This document shows positions 54,624 through 63,907 of a stretch of 64,000 nt of DNA, piece by piece. Source of the DNA: Labilithrix sp. (GTDB taxonomy: Bacteria; Myxococcota_A; Polyangia; Polyangiales; Polyangiaceae); the NCBI GenBank assembly GCA_019637225.1, contig JAHBWC010000022.1, positions 23,710-87,709 of the forward strand. The letters run 5' to 3'. Position 1 is the stretch's first letter. Each line of letters begins with the position of its first letter. The position numbers and the translations under genes were made by a program. The notes under the pieces are model-generated. The model made no database searches. It was not told the origin of the DNA and saw nothing but the letters and a program-made list of their open reading frames with translations.

Positions 54624-55895
54624 TTAGGTGAGCGAACGAGTCGCTGCGCTGGTTGCGCGCCGACGCACGCCCCGAAGGCGCAGCAGCACGAGCCCCAGGA
54701 GAGACAGGAGCCCGCCGAACGACCCACCCCCTCCGCTGGCGGAGCAGCCGCTCTCGGAGGCAGCGTCGCCGGACGAGGCGGGCGCCTCATCGCCGGTCCC
54801 GCCGTCGCCCGCGGGTGTCCCAGCGGGGGGCACTGCGCTGCATGCGGTGTCGGCGCCGGAGGGGTCGTCCCCGGCGACGCGCGTCGTTCCAGGAGCGCAG
54901 GCGACGCAGGCGTTGCTCGAGACATGCTGGTTCTCTGCGCACGGCGTCGTGCTGCACTTCGTGTCGGCGCCTGTGGCGTCATCACCAGCAGGGCGCTTGC
55001 TGCCTGGAGCGCAACCGACGCAGGCGTGCTTCGAGACGCGCTGGTCTTCGGCGCAGATGGTCGGGATGCAAGCGGTGTCGCCGGCGGTGGCATCGTCTCC
55101 GGTGGGGCGCGTGCTGCCTGGTGCGCACGCGACGCAGACGTAGCTGGAGACGGACTGATTCGCCGCGCAGATCGTCTTCGTGCACACGGTATCGGCGCCC
55201 GAGGGGTCGTCACCCGCAGGGCGAACCGTTCCGGGGGCACAGGCGACGCACGTGCGCGCCGATACGTGTTGGTCCAACGCGCACAGGCTCCGGACGCCGA
55301 TGACGCGCAAACCAAAGTTGTTCATGCCGCTGGCTGCCGGGGCATATGGCCCCTGGATATAGGACGTCGGTGTGACGAAGGCGCTGCCGTAGAAGTACAT
55401 GCGGAACGTCGTGACCCCAACCCGCGTGCCAAGAGCGGACACGTCGAGAGAGTAGTTGTGGTCCATCGAGTCCTGCGGGTGTGTCGCGCTCGACAGCGAG
55501 CTTGCGTAGTTGTCTGCGTTGGATCGGAGATCGACGGCCGGAGGGTAGTTACGATTCGACCACCACGTGAAATCGACCGAGGCGAAGTCGATCGAGCCAA
55601 TCACGGAGAACTCGACGTACTTGGTGAGGTCCTGCGTCACGGGCCAGCCCCTGATGGCGTAGCTGCCAGTGATGACGATCGGCGCCAGGCCGTTTCCGGC
55701 GTAGGTCATCGCCGTTGCGTTGATGCCGTTTCCCAGCGAGGTGGCCGGGAAGTTCGTCTCCTGCAGATCGCTGTTGGGCGGGTTCCACTCTGCGAGGATG
55801 TCCGCGCGCGCGTTCAAGGAGACGCACAGCGTCGTGGCGAGGATCGTGACGCCGAGCAGCAGACGAGGGAGTTGCACCCGTCCAGTGTACGCCAT
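54624..55895 (-). CDS. Cys-repeat surface protein with MYXO-CTERM-like sorting tail
   Basis: This 423-residue protein has a signal peptide (RLLLGVTILATTLCVSLNARA) and a strand-rich domain (about 35-190). Four near-identical 38-residue repeats follow, with the phrase ACAPGTxRPAGDDxSGADT and four Cys each. The C-terminus reads ESGCSASGGGGSFGGLLSLLGLVLLRLRGVRRR: Gly/Ser with a Cys, a hydrophobic helix, then Arg. This resembles the MYXO-CTERM sorting tails processed at the Cys in myxobacteria. It is probably surface-anchored. The start could also be the GTG at 55877. Confidence 0.83.
   Translation of the reverse strand: MAYTGRVQLPRLLLGVTILATTLCVSLNARADILAEWNPPNSDLQETNFPATSLGNGINATAMTYAGNGLAPIVITGSYAIRGWPVTQDLTKYVEFSVIGSIDFASVDFTWWSNRNYPPAVDLRSNADNYASSLSSATHPQDSMDHNYSLDVSALGTRVGVTTFRMYFYGSAFVTPTSYIQGPYAPAASGMNNFGLRVIGVRSLCALDQHVSARTCVACAPGTVRPAGDDPSGADTVCTKTICAANQSVSSYVCVACAPGSTRPTGDDATAGDTACIPTICAEDQRVSKHACVGCAPGSKRPAGDDATGADTKCSTTPCAENQHVSSNACVACAPGTTRVAGDDPSGADTACSAVPPAGTPAGDGGTGDEAPASSGDAASESGCSASGGGGSFGGLLSLLGLVLLRLRGVRRRATSAATRSLT
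54828..55283 (-). repeat. Four 114-bp tandem repeats
   Basis: Four consecutive 38-codon units, each with CVACAPGTTRxxGDDxSGADTxC-type sequence, lie inside the surface protein gene. Each unit has four Cys in fixed positions and should form a small disulfide-linked module. Copy number may vary. Confidence 0.8.
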
Positions 55896-56209
55896 TCGCT
55901 TGCTGAAGCTGGCGGCCGTCGACGTCCCGAATGCAAATCATGGGAGACTCTCTCTTCGGGCGAGTTCTTCTTGTCGTTGACGCGAGGTCAATGATGACGC
56001 GACGATCCGCACCATCTCAGCGCGCACGCTCGGCGCGAAAGAGCGACGCCGTCTCGAGCGAAGACCGTCCGCAAGGCCGGCCCGAGGAAGCGCGCGCGAG
56101 CAGCGTAGACGCCTCGATGGGGCCCCTCCAAGGACACAGGGAGGCGGCTCGGAACGTCGCGTCCCCGACGCGGACGAATTGGTCCGCCGAGCCGCGAGGC
56201 TCTCCTGCG
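55896..56209. other. Intergenic stretch
   Basis: These 314 bases lie upstream of the surface protein gene (minus strand, start 55895) and downstream of the DUF1877-like gene. No gene is supported. They include the surface protein's promoter. Short open frames here lack ribosome sites. Confidence 0.4.
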
Positions 56210-56704
56210 CTACTGATCGACCGTGAAGATGACGTAGCGGCCGTCGGCAGCTGCGCGAGCGAAGAACTCCGGTAGGCCCTCGAAGTTGCTCAGCGCGTAC
56301 GCGCAGTCCTCCTCGGACTTCTCGCTCTGATAGTCGGGAAACGGGACGTCGAAGTACCGCCTGCGAAGCCACTCCTCCGTGACCTTTGCCAGCGCGCCCG
56401 CCACTTCCCTCACCTCTTCGGGCACGACGAGCACGACGAAGTAGTCCGCTTCTCGATTGAGCACTCGCCCGCCGAAGAACGCGCGGTTCAGCGGAGGCTC
56501 ACCCTCGGAAACGTCAAGCGTGCCGCTCGAGAGGCAGCGATGCAGCGCATCCCACGCCTTGTCGCTCTCGAACGCACTCTCCCATTCCTCTTCGATCTCT
56601 TCGACGATCGCGAGGAGTTCGTCGTCGTCTTCGGCAGCGAGGAGGCGCTCGGCCTGTTCAGCGCGGATAGCGAAGTGAACCCCACGGCAGGCCACGAGAC
56701 TCAT
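56210..56704 (-). CDS. DUF1877-family protein
   Basis: This 164-residue soluble protein fits the DUF1877 pattern: an N-terminal SLVACRGVHFAIRAEQAERLLA, then a strongly acidic helix EDDDELLAIVEEIEEEWE. SDKAWDALHRCLSSG, GGRVLNREADYFVVLVVPEEV, and a final DGRYVIFTVDQ follow. Members are small cytosolic proteins of unknown function, frequently listed near toxin-immunity loci. It has no neighbour on the same strand. Start ATG at 56704. Confidence 0.8.
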   Translation of the reverse strand: MSLVACRGVHFAIRAEQAERLLAAEDDDELLAIVEEIEEEWESAFESDKAWDALHRCLSSGTLDVSEGEPPLNRAFFGGRVLNREADYFVVLVVPEEVREVAGALAKVTEEWLRRRYFDVPFPDYQSEKSEEDCAYALSNFEGLPEFFARAAADGRYVIFTVDQ

Positions 56705-56937
56705 CTAGCACTGCAAGGGTGAAAGCGGGCGGCGATTTCTAGACGTCGCTCCGTCCGCAGGGCGGTCGCGATCTGACGGAGCTGCTCAGCCATCAATCAT
56801 CGATCGGTCGAAGGATTGGCGCGCGCGCACCCGCTCGGCTCATCGGAACGACGTCGAGCGTGCGAATCCCTTCCTCGGCTCGCCGAGGCGCACCAGTTTC
56901 GTACCCCGCAATTCGCGCTGCTCGATACCATTCTCGG

Positions 56938-57801
56938 GTGGACTCGTGGGGCGACTTGATCGGCGCAGGCGTGACCGCGCTCGCCGCGCTGGGTCTGGCT
57001 TTTCACCGCTTTCGGGGGCGTCCCGTTGTCTCGCGTCGCCTCCTCCAGGTCCTCGGGGCTTCGCAGGAGGATGCGGAGCTGCGAGGTCATCGGCCGCTGA
57101 CAGTGACGCACGTGGCTCTCGCACTGCTCGCCGATCCTCACGTGGCTTCGGAGCTTGAACGGCGCGGCGTCTCATTACAGAGCCTCTACGATGAGGTGGA
57201 GCATCTGCTCCCACCGCGAGCTGCGTCCGCGGTGAAGCTCGCCCCTTCCGACTGTGAGCCCGCCGTTGCTGCCCTTTTCAGGAACGCCTCGCACGGCATT
57301 TCGACAGCGGGTCCGATGGGCGTGCTCGACGCGCTCCTGCGTTCGGACCACGAGGCTTTGCGCTCGGTCTTCGAGCGGCATGGATTGACAGCCTTGCGGT
57401 CGCCGTCGCCATCTTCAGCTCAGAGGCTCAGCAACGCCTCGCCTGCCGTCCCCAGCGTTGAATCCAACCCATACCGTACCGCGGATATCCGGGCGAACAC
57501 CGATGTCGTGTTCTGGAACGACTCAAAGACGCGGCAGGCCTTCGTCACGCAGATCCTCCGTGGCACGTTCGGGATCGGCGAGCCGCACGCCACGAGGCTC
57601 GCCCTGACCATTGATCATGAAGGGTTCGCCATCGTAGGCACCTATGATCGGCCTGAGGCGGAGCGACTCCGAGAGGCCACGCTCCGGCTGGCTAGAGAGC
57701 AGGGGTTCCCTCTGGAGGTCTCGATCGCGGAGGCCGGGCGGACGAGCTCGATGTCGACGCTTGGGCGGTGGCTGCTTCGCCGACGAGCCCGCGCAACCTA
57801 G
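56938..57801 (+). CDS. Clp-N/ClpS fusion protein lacking AAA+ modules
   Basis: This is a 287-residue protein from GTG (an ATG at 56860 is in frame but adds a basic, unconserved segment). An N-terminal hydrophobic stretch (5-24) may anchor it in the membrane. Residues 34-92 and about 105-152 form two Clp-N repeats, as in the N-domain of ClpA/ClpC. After a Ser/Ala linker (154-180), residues 186-263 align closely with ClpS. Relative to E. coli ClpS (N34-D35-D36 and H66), the pocket reads Asn194-Asp195-Ser196, and His66 is replaced by Asp226, so classical N-degron binding is doubtful. It may sequester or redirect a Clp unfoldase. No Clp gene is adjacent. Confidence 0.8.
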   Translation: MDSWGDLIGAGVTALAALGLAFHRFRGRPVVSRRLLQVLGASQEDAELRGHRPLTVTHVALALLADPHVASELERRGVSLQSLYDEVEHLLPPRAASAVKLAPSDCEPAVAALFRNASHGISTAGPMGVLDALLRSDHEALRSVFERHGLTALRSPSPSSAQRLSNASPAVPSVESNPYRTADIRANTDVVFWNDSKTRQAFVTQILRGTFGIGEPHATRLALTIDHEGFAIVGTYDRPEAERLREATLRLAREQGFPLEVSIAEAGRTSSMSTLGRWLLRRRARAT

Positions 57802-58010
57802 CCGTTGCGCCCCCGCCGCGCTCAGGCAGAGCAGTCGGTTCGTGAGATCCGGGAATTGCAATCGTCAGCGCGTCGAAGCGAGCGAGCGCTTCCCGTCGCG
57901 TCGACGCCGCGAGCTTCCTCGTCAATGCCCCCGCGCGAGGACGCCGGATGGCTGACGCCGCGCGGCTCGCGTGCCGCCCGAAGAAGGCGCGATCGTCGGC
58001 GCACGAGTAG
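57802..58010. other. Intergenic stretch
   Basis: About 210 bases between the Clp-N/ClpS gene and a frameshifted coding remnant. No gene or clear signal is seen, and the frames here are short and without ribosome sites. Confidence 0.35.
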
Positions 58011-58234
58011 ATCCTCCGCTCGAACCTCGCGCGCGCCGCGCTCGTGAACGAAGGTCGGACGTATCAAGGCACGTACGCGGGCGCATTTGCGGGAGAGGAA
58101 ACGGAGTCGCTCGAGGGGCTCGCGGCGCTCTACTGGAACGACGGAACGACAACCTCGTGCTCGCGGGCGAGCCCTCGCGTTTCCATCTCGAATTCGAGGG
58201 CGATCGCTACCGCGGGGCGATCAGCACACGATAG
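58011..58234 (+). pseudogene. Frameshifted coding remnant
   Basis: Starting after a stop codon at 58008-58010, one frame reads ILRSNLARAALVNEGRTYQG, then TYAGAFAGEETESLEGLAAL and a short YWNDGT. After a one-base shift the neighbouring frame continues NLVLAGEPSRFHLEFEGDRY until a stop at 58234, giving one protein-like sentence. Both halves look like real protein, and the break suggests decay. The parent family is not recognised. Its end overlaps the 3' end of the large propeller gene on the other strand. Confidence 0.35.
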
Positions 58235-60903
58235 CGGCCGTCATCCGAGATGAAGAGTCGGGTCGGCGTCGCGTAGAGCAGCCCCGGCCGGAACAGCGAG
58301 CTCGCCGACGGGAGAGTCTCCGTCGTCGTCGTCGTGAGATTCGGCTGACCGATCACGGACGTCGCCGGCGTTCCGCCTGCCGTTGGGATCGATGACCACA
58401 CGAGAACGCGATTGTTCAACGTGTCCCCGACATAGAGGCTGGTGCCGTCGGTCGCGATCCCCCTCGGGTACATCAGCGACGTGGCGGACGCGACTTCGAG
58501 CCCGTTCGACGTGAGGTTCGATGCGCCCGCGGGCTGGCCGAGCGCAAAGCTCGCGGGAGCGCCTCCCGACGTCGGCATCGAGTTCCAGACGAGGACGCGC
58601 AGATTGTCCGCGTCGACGCAGAACAGCTTCCCATCGTGGGACAGGACGTCTTGCGGGAACGCCATGCTCGAACCGGAGACGCCGCCGTTGTTCGGCGCGC
58701 CCGTCTCGAGGTTGGCCGCTCCGGCAGGTTGTCCGAGCGCGAAGCTCGGCGCCTGTCCCGCGGCCGTCGGCAAGGTGTTCCACACGAGCACCCGGCTGTT
58801 GCCCGTGTCCACGACGAAGAGCCGCGTCCCGTCGGTGCGAACGCTTTGAGGCCTGCTCATCGTCGAGCCGCTCACCGGGGCCGCGCCACATGACGACGTC
58901 AGGTTGTTCGGCCCTGCCGGTTGGCCGAGCGCGTAGTCCGCGGGCTGTCCGGCGGTCGTCGGCGGCTTGTTCCAGACGAGGACGCGACAATTCGACGGGT
59001 CGGCGACGTAAAGACGCGTGCCGTCCGTCGCGACACCGCTCGGATGGAAGAAGGACGAGCCGCTCGCCTGCGCGTGGAGCTCGCCGGTGGTGAGGTTGTT
59101 CGGCCCTGCCGGGTGACCCAGCGCAAAGGCGGGCGGGTCTGCCGGCGAGCGCGGCATCGAGGTCCAAACGAGCACGCGGTGGTGCTCCCTGTCGACCACG
59201 TAGAAGCGGGTGCCGTCCGAAGCGATCGCGGTCCCGTACCCGACCGACGTCGGCGTGGGGCCGACTCCCTCGAAGCTCGAGGTGAGGTTCGCGGGGCCAC
59301 TCGGTTGCCCGAGCGCGAACGACGCACTCTGCCCGCCGGTCGTCGGGATCGTGTTCCACACGAGAACACGATGGTCGTTCGAGATGACGAGGCGTCCGTC
59401 CGCGATCGAGACACTCCACGCGTTGTCGAAGGTCGACCCGGAGACGCCGCCGCTCGTGCATGACGTCAGGTTGTTGGCGCCCGACGGCTGGCCGAGCGCG
59501 AAGCTCGCGGTCTGACCACCACTCGAGGGAAGCGTCGACCACACGAGAACGCGCGTGTTCGACCAGTCGACCACGAAGAGCCGCGTGCCGTCGGTCGCGA
59601 TGTCGCTCGGGGAGTCGAGGCTCGAGCCGGAGCAGCCACCCTCGTTGGCCGCCGCCGACGTGAGGTTCGCAGCACCGGCGGGCTGTCCGAGGGCGAAGTC
59701 CGCCGGCTCTCCACCCGTCGTGGGAAGCGTGTTCCAGACGAGCACGCGGTGATTGCTGGCATCGGAGACGAAGAGCTTCGTTCCGGCGCCCGCGATGCCG
59801 TCGGGACTGTTCAAGCCCGAGGCCGTTGCGGAGAAGAGGGCCGACGTGAGGTTCGCATCGCCGGCGGGTTGACCGAGCGCGAAGTCGGCCGACTGACCAC
59901 CTGCCGTAGGGAACGTGCTCCACACGAGGACACGATGGTTGCCACCGTCGGCGACGAAGAGCCGCGTTCCGTCGCTGTGGACTCCGAGCGGGTAAGACAT
60001 CGACGCGCCCGATAGGCCGCCGTTGTTCTCCCCGCTGCTCGTGAGGTTCGTGCCGCCGGCAGGCTGACCGAGCGCGAAGTCGGCCGACTGTCCGTTCGTC
60101 GTCGGAAACGTGTTCCAGACGAGGACGCGGCTGTTCGCCGTGTCGGCGACGACGAGCCGCGTGCCGTCGGTCCACGCCCGTTGCGGGTCGTACGCCGACG
60201 AGGCCGAAGCCGGCAACCGGCTCGTGGCGTAGAGGCTTGGTTGACCGAGCACGAACGAGGCCTCCGCGTCCGCGGCAGTCGGAAATGCGTTCCAGACGCG
60301 AACGCGATGTGCGTAGCGATCCGTGACCATCAACTTTCCAGCAGCGGCGAAGACGCCTCGAATGCCTCGCATCGTGCGCGCGAACTGGCGGACCGTTCGT
60401 ACGTTGGGCTGACCGATGGTGAGAAATCCCGTCGGTGTAAACGTGAGCGAGGCGGTGCCAAAGCTCGCGGCAGCGGCGAGCGTCACGACCTCCTCGCTCA
60501 TCGTTCGGACGAAGAACGCCTTGCTCGTCGCGCCCGCGTCGACCGTGATCATCGTCGGCGGCTTGCCCGACTCGCAATCCGCAAGAGTCGCGAACGCGCT
60601 CGTCAGAGCATCGCTCGTGACCGTGACGTTCGACGCGCTCGGGAACCCCACGGGCGAGCCCGCGCTGTCGACCATCGCCAACGTGAACGCATCGCATCGG
60701 TTACTGCCTGGAGAGACCGCCGGCGCCGTGATGACGAAGCGGACCTCTCCCGCGGCGTCGCTCGTGTTTGCGGTCGCGGAGTCCGTTCCAGCATCGCCAT
60801 CCGCGGGAGCCGACCCGCCGGACGACGGGTCGTCCGAGCACGAAACAATCGCAACCAAGAAGAGGGCGAGGGCGGAGGCGACGAGAGCTGGAGTGCGAAT
60901 CAT
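58207..60903 (-). CDS. Lipoprotein with 11 NHL-like propeller repeats
   Basis: This 898-residue protein (alternative in-frame start at 60930) has a signal peptide and lipobox ending AIVSC, an Ala/Asp/Ser linker, and an N-terminal beta domain (about 50-180). Eleven repeats of about 64 residues follow. Each carries a phrase like DGTRLFVADxxNHRVLVWxTFP and a GQPAGxxNLT segment, typical of NHL/YVTN propellers. The last strand ends YRVLIAPR, closing the fold. It is probably an extracellular or outer-surface scaffold. Length and repeat number suggest two joined propellers. Confidence 0.85.
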   Translation of the reverse strand: MIRTPALVASALALFLVAIVSCSDDPSSGGSAPADGDAGTDSATANTSDAAGEVRFVITAPAVSPGSNRCDAFTLAMVDSAGSPVGFPSASNVTVTSDALTSAFATLADCESGKPPTMITVDAGATSKAFFVRTMSEEVVTLAAAASFGTASLTFTPTGFLTIGQPNVRTVRQFARTMRGIRGVFAAAGKLMVTDRYAHRVRVWNAFPTAADAEASFVLGQPSLYATSRLPASASSAYDPQRAWTDGTRLVVADTANSRVLVWNTFPTTNGQSADFALGQPAGGTNLTSSGENNGGLSGASMSYPLGVHSDGTRLFVADGGNHRVLVWSTFPTAGGQSADFALGQPAGDANLTSALFSATASGLNSPDGIAGAGTKLFVSDASNHRVLVWNTLPTTGGEPADFALGQPAGAANLTSAAANEGGCSGSSLDSPSDIATDGTRLFVVDWSNTRVLVWSTLPSSGGQTASFALGQPSGANNLTSCTSGGVSGSTFDNAWSVSIADGRLVISNDHRVLVWNTIPTTGGQSASFALGQPSGPANLTSSFEGVGPTPTSVGYGTAIASDGTRFYVVDREHHRVLVWTSMPRSPADPPAFALGHPAGPNNLTTGELHAQASGSSFFHPSGVATDGTRLYVADPSNCRVLVWNKPPTTAGQPADYALGQPAGPNNLTSSCGAAPVSGSTMSRPQSVRTDGTRLFVVDTGNSRVLVWNTLPTAAGQAPSFALGQPAGAANLETGAPNNGGVSGSSMAFPQDVLSHDGKLFCVDADNLRVLVWNSMPTSGGAPASFALGQPAGASNLTSNGLEVASATSLMYPRGIATDGTSLYVGDTLNNRVLVWSSIPTAGGTPATSVIGQPNLTTTTTETLPSASSLFRPGLLYATPTRLFISDDGRYRVLIAPR
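58400..60330 (-). repeat. About 11 tandem units of roughly 190 bp
   Basis: The propeller gene contains 11 consecutive units, each coding for a segment ending RVLVW-x-TxP and followed by GQPAG-x-x-NL. The identity of silent positions varies between units, so most copies are not recent. The boundaries are approximate. Confidence 0.7.
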
Positions 60904-61123
60904 CAAACGCAATATGCCGTAACCAAGCACGCGCGCTATTGCTGTTTCGCCTGGGTGAGCGAGTCACGACACACCCGACATGTCGCTCGCCGGCCGGCGC
61001 AAATCGACTTCACGACCGCTCGTCACCGAACTCGCTCCGCTCGTGTACGAGACATTGCGTTGACCGCCGATCAGCAGAATTCTTCGCCCGAGCGCGCATG
61101 TCATGCGCGTGAATGGGAATTCC

Positions 61124-63907
61124 ATGAGCAGCGTCTCGACCCCTGTCGCACGAGGCCTCTTCGCAGTCGCTCGTCTCCTCGCGTCGAGCGTCGTGCTCGT
61201 CGCGGCTCTCGACTCCTGCTCCTCCAGCGGCAGGGAGACGGCACGCGACAAGACCGCGAAGCATGACGGCATGACGCCCGCGCTCCGCGCGGCATACATC
61301 GCTGCGGTCCAGAAGGGCGCAGCCGCCGAGTACTACCTCACGCCGACTCCCGAAGGCTTTCGAGCGACGAGCTCCGCTCGGCTCCACGCACGCTTCGACG
61401 CGCGCACCGTCGAGCTCGGCTCGGCTGGCGATCAGGCCACGTGGCGCTGGCACGTCGAGGCAGCGCGTTGGGGCTGCGAAGGCGCGCTCGCTCCGGTCGA
61501 GACAGTGTCGGCGGCGCTCGAGGTCGACAAGAACCGCGCCACCTACCGTCGCCGCGGATTCGACGAGTGGTATCTCGTCGGCGGCCTCGGCGTCGAGCAG
61601 GGCTTCACCATCCATGCGGCCCCGGCGTGCCGTGACGGCAGCCCGGCTCGCGTGCTCATCGAGCTCGCGCGGCAGGGCTCGCTCGAGGCGACCGCTCTCG
61701 TCGGCGGCGGAGGCGCGTCCCTGCACGATCCGTCTTCCGGCAACGTCGTCGTCCGCTATTCCGATCTCTACGTCGTCGACGCGCGCGGAAGGGAGCTGCC
61801 TGCCGACGTCGTCGTCCACGACGGTGCCATCGCGATTCGCTTCGACGACCGCGGTGCGACTTACCCCGTCACCGTCGATCCGCTCATCGCGACCGAGCAG
61901 CAGAAGCTCGTCCCCGCCGTCGCCACAGACGTCGCCGACTTCGGCGCGTCCACCGCGGTGAGTGGCGACACCGTGATCGTCGGCGCACCGGGCTTCTCGA
62001 GCAGCATGGGAGCGGCGTATGTCTTCGTCCGGTCCGGCGCGTCGTGGACCGAGCAGCAGAAGCTCACCGCCGGCGACGGCGCCGAGGGAGACCGCTTCGG
62101 CTCGTCGGTAGCCCTCAGCGGAGACACGGCCGTCGTCGGCGCTTCCGGCCACGGCGACGACGGGCAAGGCGCGGCGTACGTCTTCGTCCGATCCGGCGCG
62201 TCGTGGACCGTGCAGCAGAAGCTCACCGCCAGCACCCCGAGCGCAAGCGCGGCCTTCGGCGGTGCGGCGGCGCTCACTGGAGACACTGCGGTCATCGGGG
62301 CCCCCGCCGAGTCGGGCAAGGGCGCAGCGTACGTCTTCGTGCGCTCCGGCACTTCGTGGAGCGAGCAGCAGATGCTCACCGCCAGCGACGGCGCGAGCGG
62401 ACACGGCTTCGCCAGGTCGGTGGCCATCAGCGGAGAGACCGCCCTCGTCGGCGCCTACGGGGTGTCGGCGAACCGGGGTGCGGCATACGCCTTCGTGCGC
62501 ACGGGCACCTCGTGGACCGAGCAGCAGAAGCTCACCACGAGCGACTCCGCCCCCAACGACTTCTTCGGCTTCTCGGTGGCCCTGAGCGGCGACACCGCGG
62601 TCGCCGGCGCACACGTCAAGGCGGCTGCGACCGGGGCCGCGTACGTCTTCGTTCGGTCCGGCGCGTCGTGGACGCAGCAGCAGAAGTTGTCTGCGCCCGC
62701 CCCGTTCTCCGGCGACGCGTTCGGATCTTCGGTCGCGGTGAGCGGCGATGCGGCCGTCATCGGGGCGAGCGGCAGGGCATTGCACACGGGCGCGGCGTAC
62801 TTGTTCACGCGCGCGGGAACCAGCTGGCCCCTGCAGCAAGCGCTCCCGGCCAGTGACGTGGCCCAAAACGACTTCTTCGGTGCCAACCTCTCGATGACGG
62901 CAAACACCGTGGTCGCCGGCGTGCCGCAAAAGTCCGCGAACCTCGGACAGGCGTACGTGTTCGTCCTCCAGAACGACAAGGGCAACGGCTCGGCGTGCTC
63001 TGACGGCACCGAGTGCGCGAGCGGGTTCTGCGCGGATGGTGTCTGCTGCAACACGGCGTGTAGCGCCGGCACCTGCGATGCGTGCTCCGTCGCTGCCGGC
63101 GCTCCGTCCAGCGGAACTTGCGCCCTGCTCACCGGCAACGCGTGCGACGACGGTAGCGCGTGCACGCGGTCCGACACCTGTCAGGCCGGCACGTGCGTCG
63201 GAGGCAACGACGTCATCTGCTTCGCGCTCGATCAGTGTCACGAGGTCGGCGTCTGCGATCCCGCGACGGGCACGTGCTCGACCCCTACGAAGATCAACGG
63301 CTCCGCCTGCAACGACGACGACGCGTGCACGCAGACGGACACTTGTCAGGCGGGCAGATGCACTGGAGCCAACCCGGTCGTATGCGCGGCCCTCGACGCG
63401 TGCCACGACATCGGCGTTTGCGCTCCTGCGTCGGGCGCATGCTCCGATCCGACGAAGGCCGACGGCTCGCCCTGCAGCGGCGGGACCTGTCAGGCAGGCA
63501 CTTGCACCGAGGGGTCCGCCGACGCGGGCGCCACCGAGGACGCCGGCTCCACCAACGACGCCGGCTCCATCAACGACGGAGGCTCGAGCACGGATGCGGG
63601 CTCGACCGCTGACGCCGGCTCGACCATCGACGCCGGCGCTTCCAAGCTCGATGCTGGTGCTTCGATCTCCGACGCCGGCTCGACCCTCGCCGACTCCGGT
63701 GCTGGCTCGTCGGGCGCGGCCACCGGAGAAAGCGCCGGCACGTCGGAGAGCGGCGACGGCGACGGCTGCGCAGTCACGAGGCCGGGACGGTCCCGCGCGA
63801 GCGGCGGCGCGCTCGTCTTCGGTGCCATCGCAATCGCGATCGCACGGCGTCGCCGCCCCCGCGCTGAGGGGGCACGCCCGAGCCAACGACCTCGGGCATC
63901 TGGGTGA
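61124..63907 (+). CDS. FG-GAP and Cys-repeat surface protein with sorting tail
   Basis: This 927-residue protein (an ATG at 61103 is also possible, but GGGAATTCC precedes the one chosen) has a lipobox-like signal ending AALDSC. A catalytic-like N-terminal domain (about 40-260) is unrecognised. Seven FG-GAP units follow (about 258-620, with phrases such as FGSSVALSGDTAVVGA), a fold related to integrin propellers. Cys repeats come next (about 625-770), with TCQAGTCVGGN and CNDDDACTQTDTC. A long Asp-Ala-Gly-Ser linker and a C-terminus GDGCAVTRPGRSRASGGALVF, hydrophobic and then Arg-rich, resemble a MYXO-CTERM tail. It is probably a surface adhesin-type protein. Confidence 0.83.
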   Translation: MSSVSTPVARGLFAVARLLASSVVLVAALDSCSSSGRETARDKTAKHDGMTPALRAAYIAAVQKGAAAEYYLTPTPEGFRATSSARLHARFDARTVELGSAGDQATWRWHVEAARWGCEGALAPVETVSAALEVDKNRATYRRRGFDEWYLVGGLGVEQGFTIHAAPACRDGSPARVLIELARQGSLEATALVGGGGASLHDPSSGNVVVRYSDLYVVDARGRELPADVVVHDGAIAIRFDDRGATYPVTVDPLIATEQQKLVPAVATDVADFGASTAVSGDTVIVGAPGFSSSMGAAYVFVRSGASWTEQQKLTAGDGAEGDRFGSSVALSGDTAVVGASGHGDDGQGAAYVFVRSGASWTVQQKLTASTPSASAAFGGAAALTGDTAVIGAPAESGKGAAYVFVRSGTSWSEQQMLTASDGASGHGFARSVAISGETALVGAYGVSANRGAAYAFVRTGTSWTEQQKLTTSDSAPNDFFGFSVALSGDTAVAGAHVKAAATGAAYVFVRSGASWTQQQKLSAPAPFSGDAFGSSVAVSGDAAVIGASGRALHTGAAYLFTRAGTSWPLQQALPASDVAQNDFFGANLSMTANTVVAGVPQKSANLGQAYVFVLQNDKGNGSACSDGTECASGFCADGVCCNTACSAGTCDACSVAAGAPSSGTCALLTGNACDDGSACTRSDTCQAGTCVGGNDVICFALDQCHEVGVCDPATGTCSTPTKINGSACNDDDACTQTDTCQAGRCTGANPVVCAALDACHDIGVCAPASGACSDPTKADGSPCSGGTCQAGTCTEGSADAGATEDAGSTNDAGSINDGGSSTDAGSTADAGSTIDAGASKLDAGASISDAGSTLADSGAGSSGAATGESAGTSESGDGDGCAVTRPGRSRASGGALVFGAIAIAIARRRRPRAEGARPSQRPRASG

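Noticed and set aside
57922..58152. Short minus-strand ORF opposite the remnant
   Set aside because: Arg/Pro/Ser-rich shadow of GC bias, with no ribosome site or motif.
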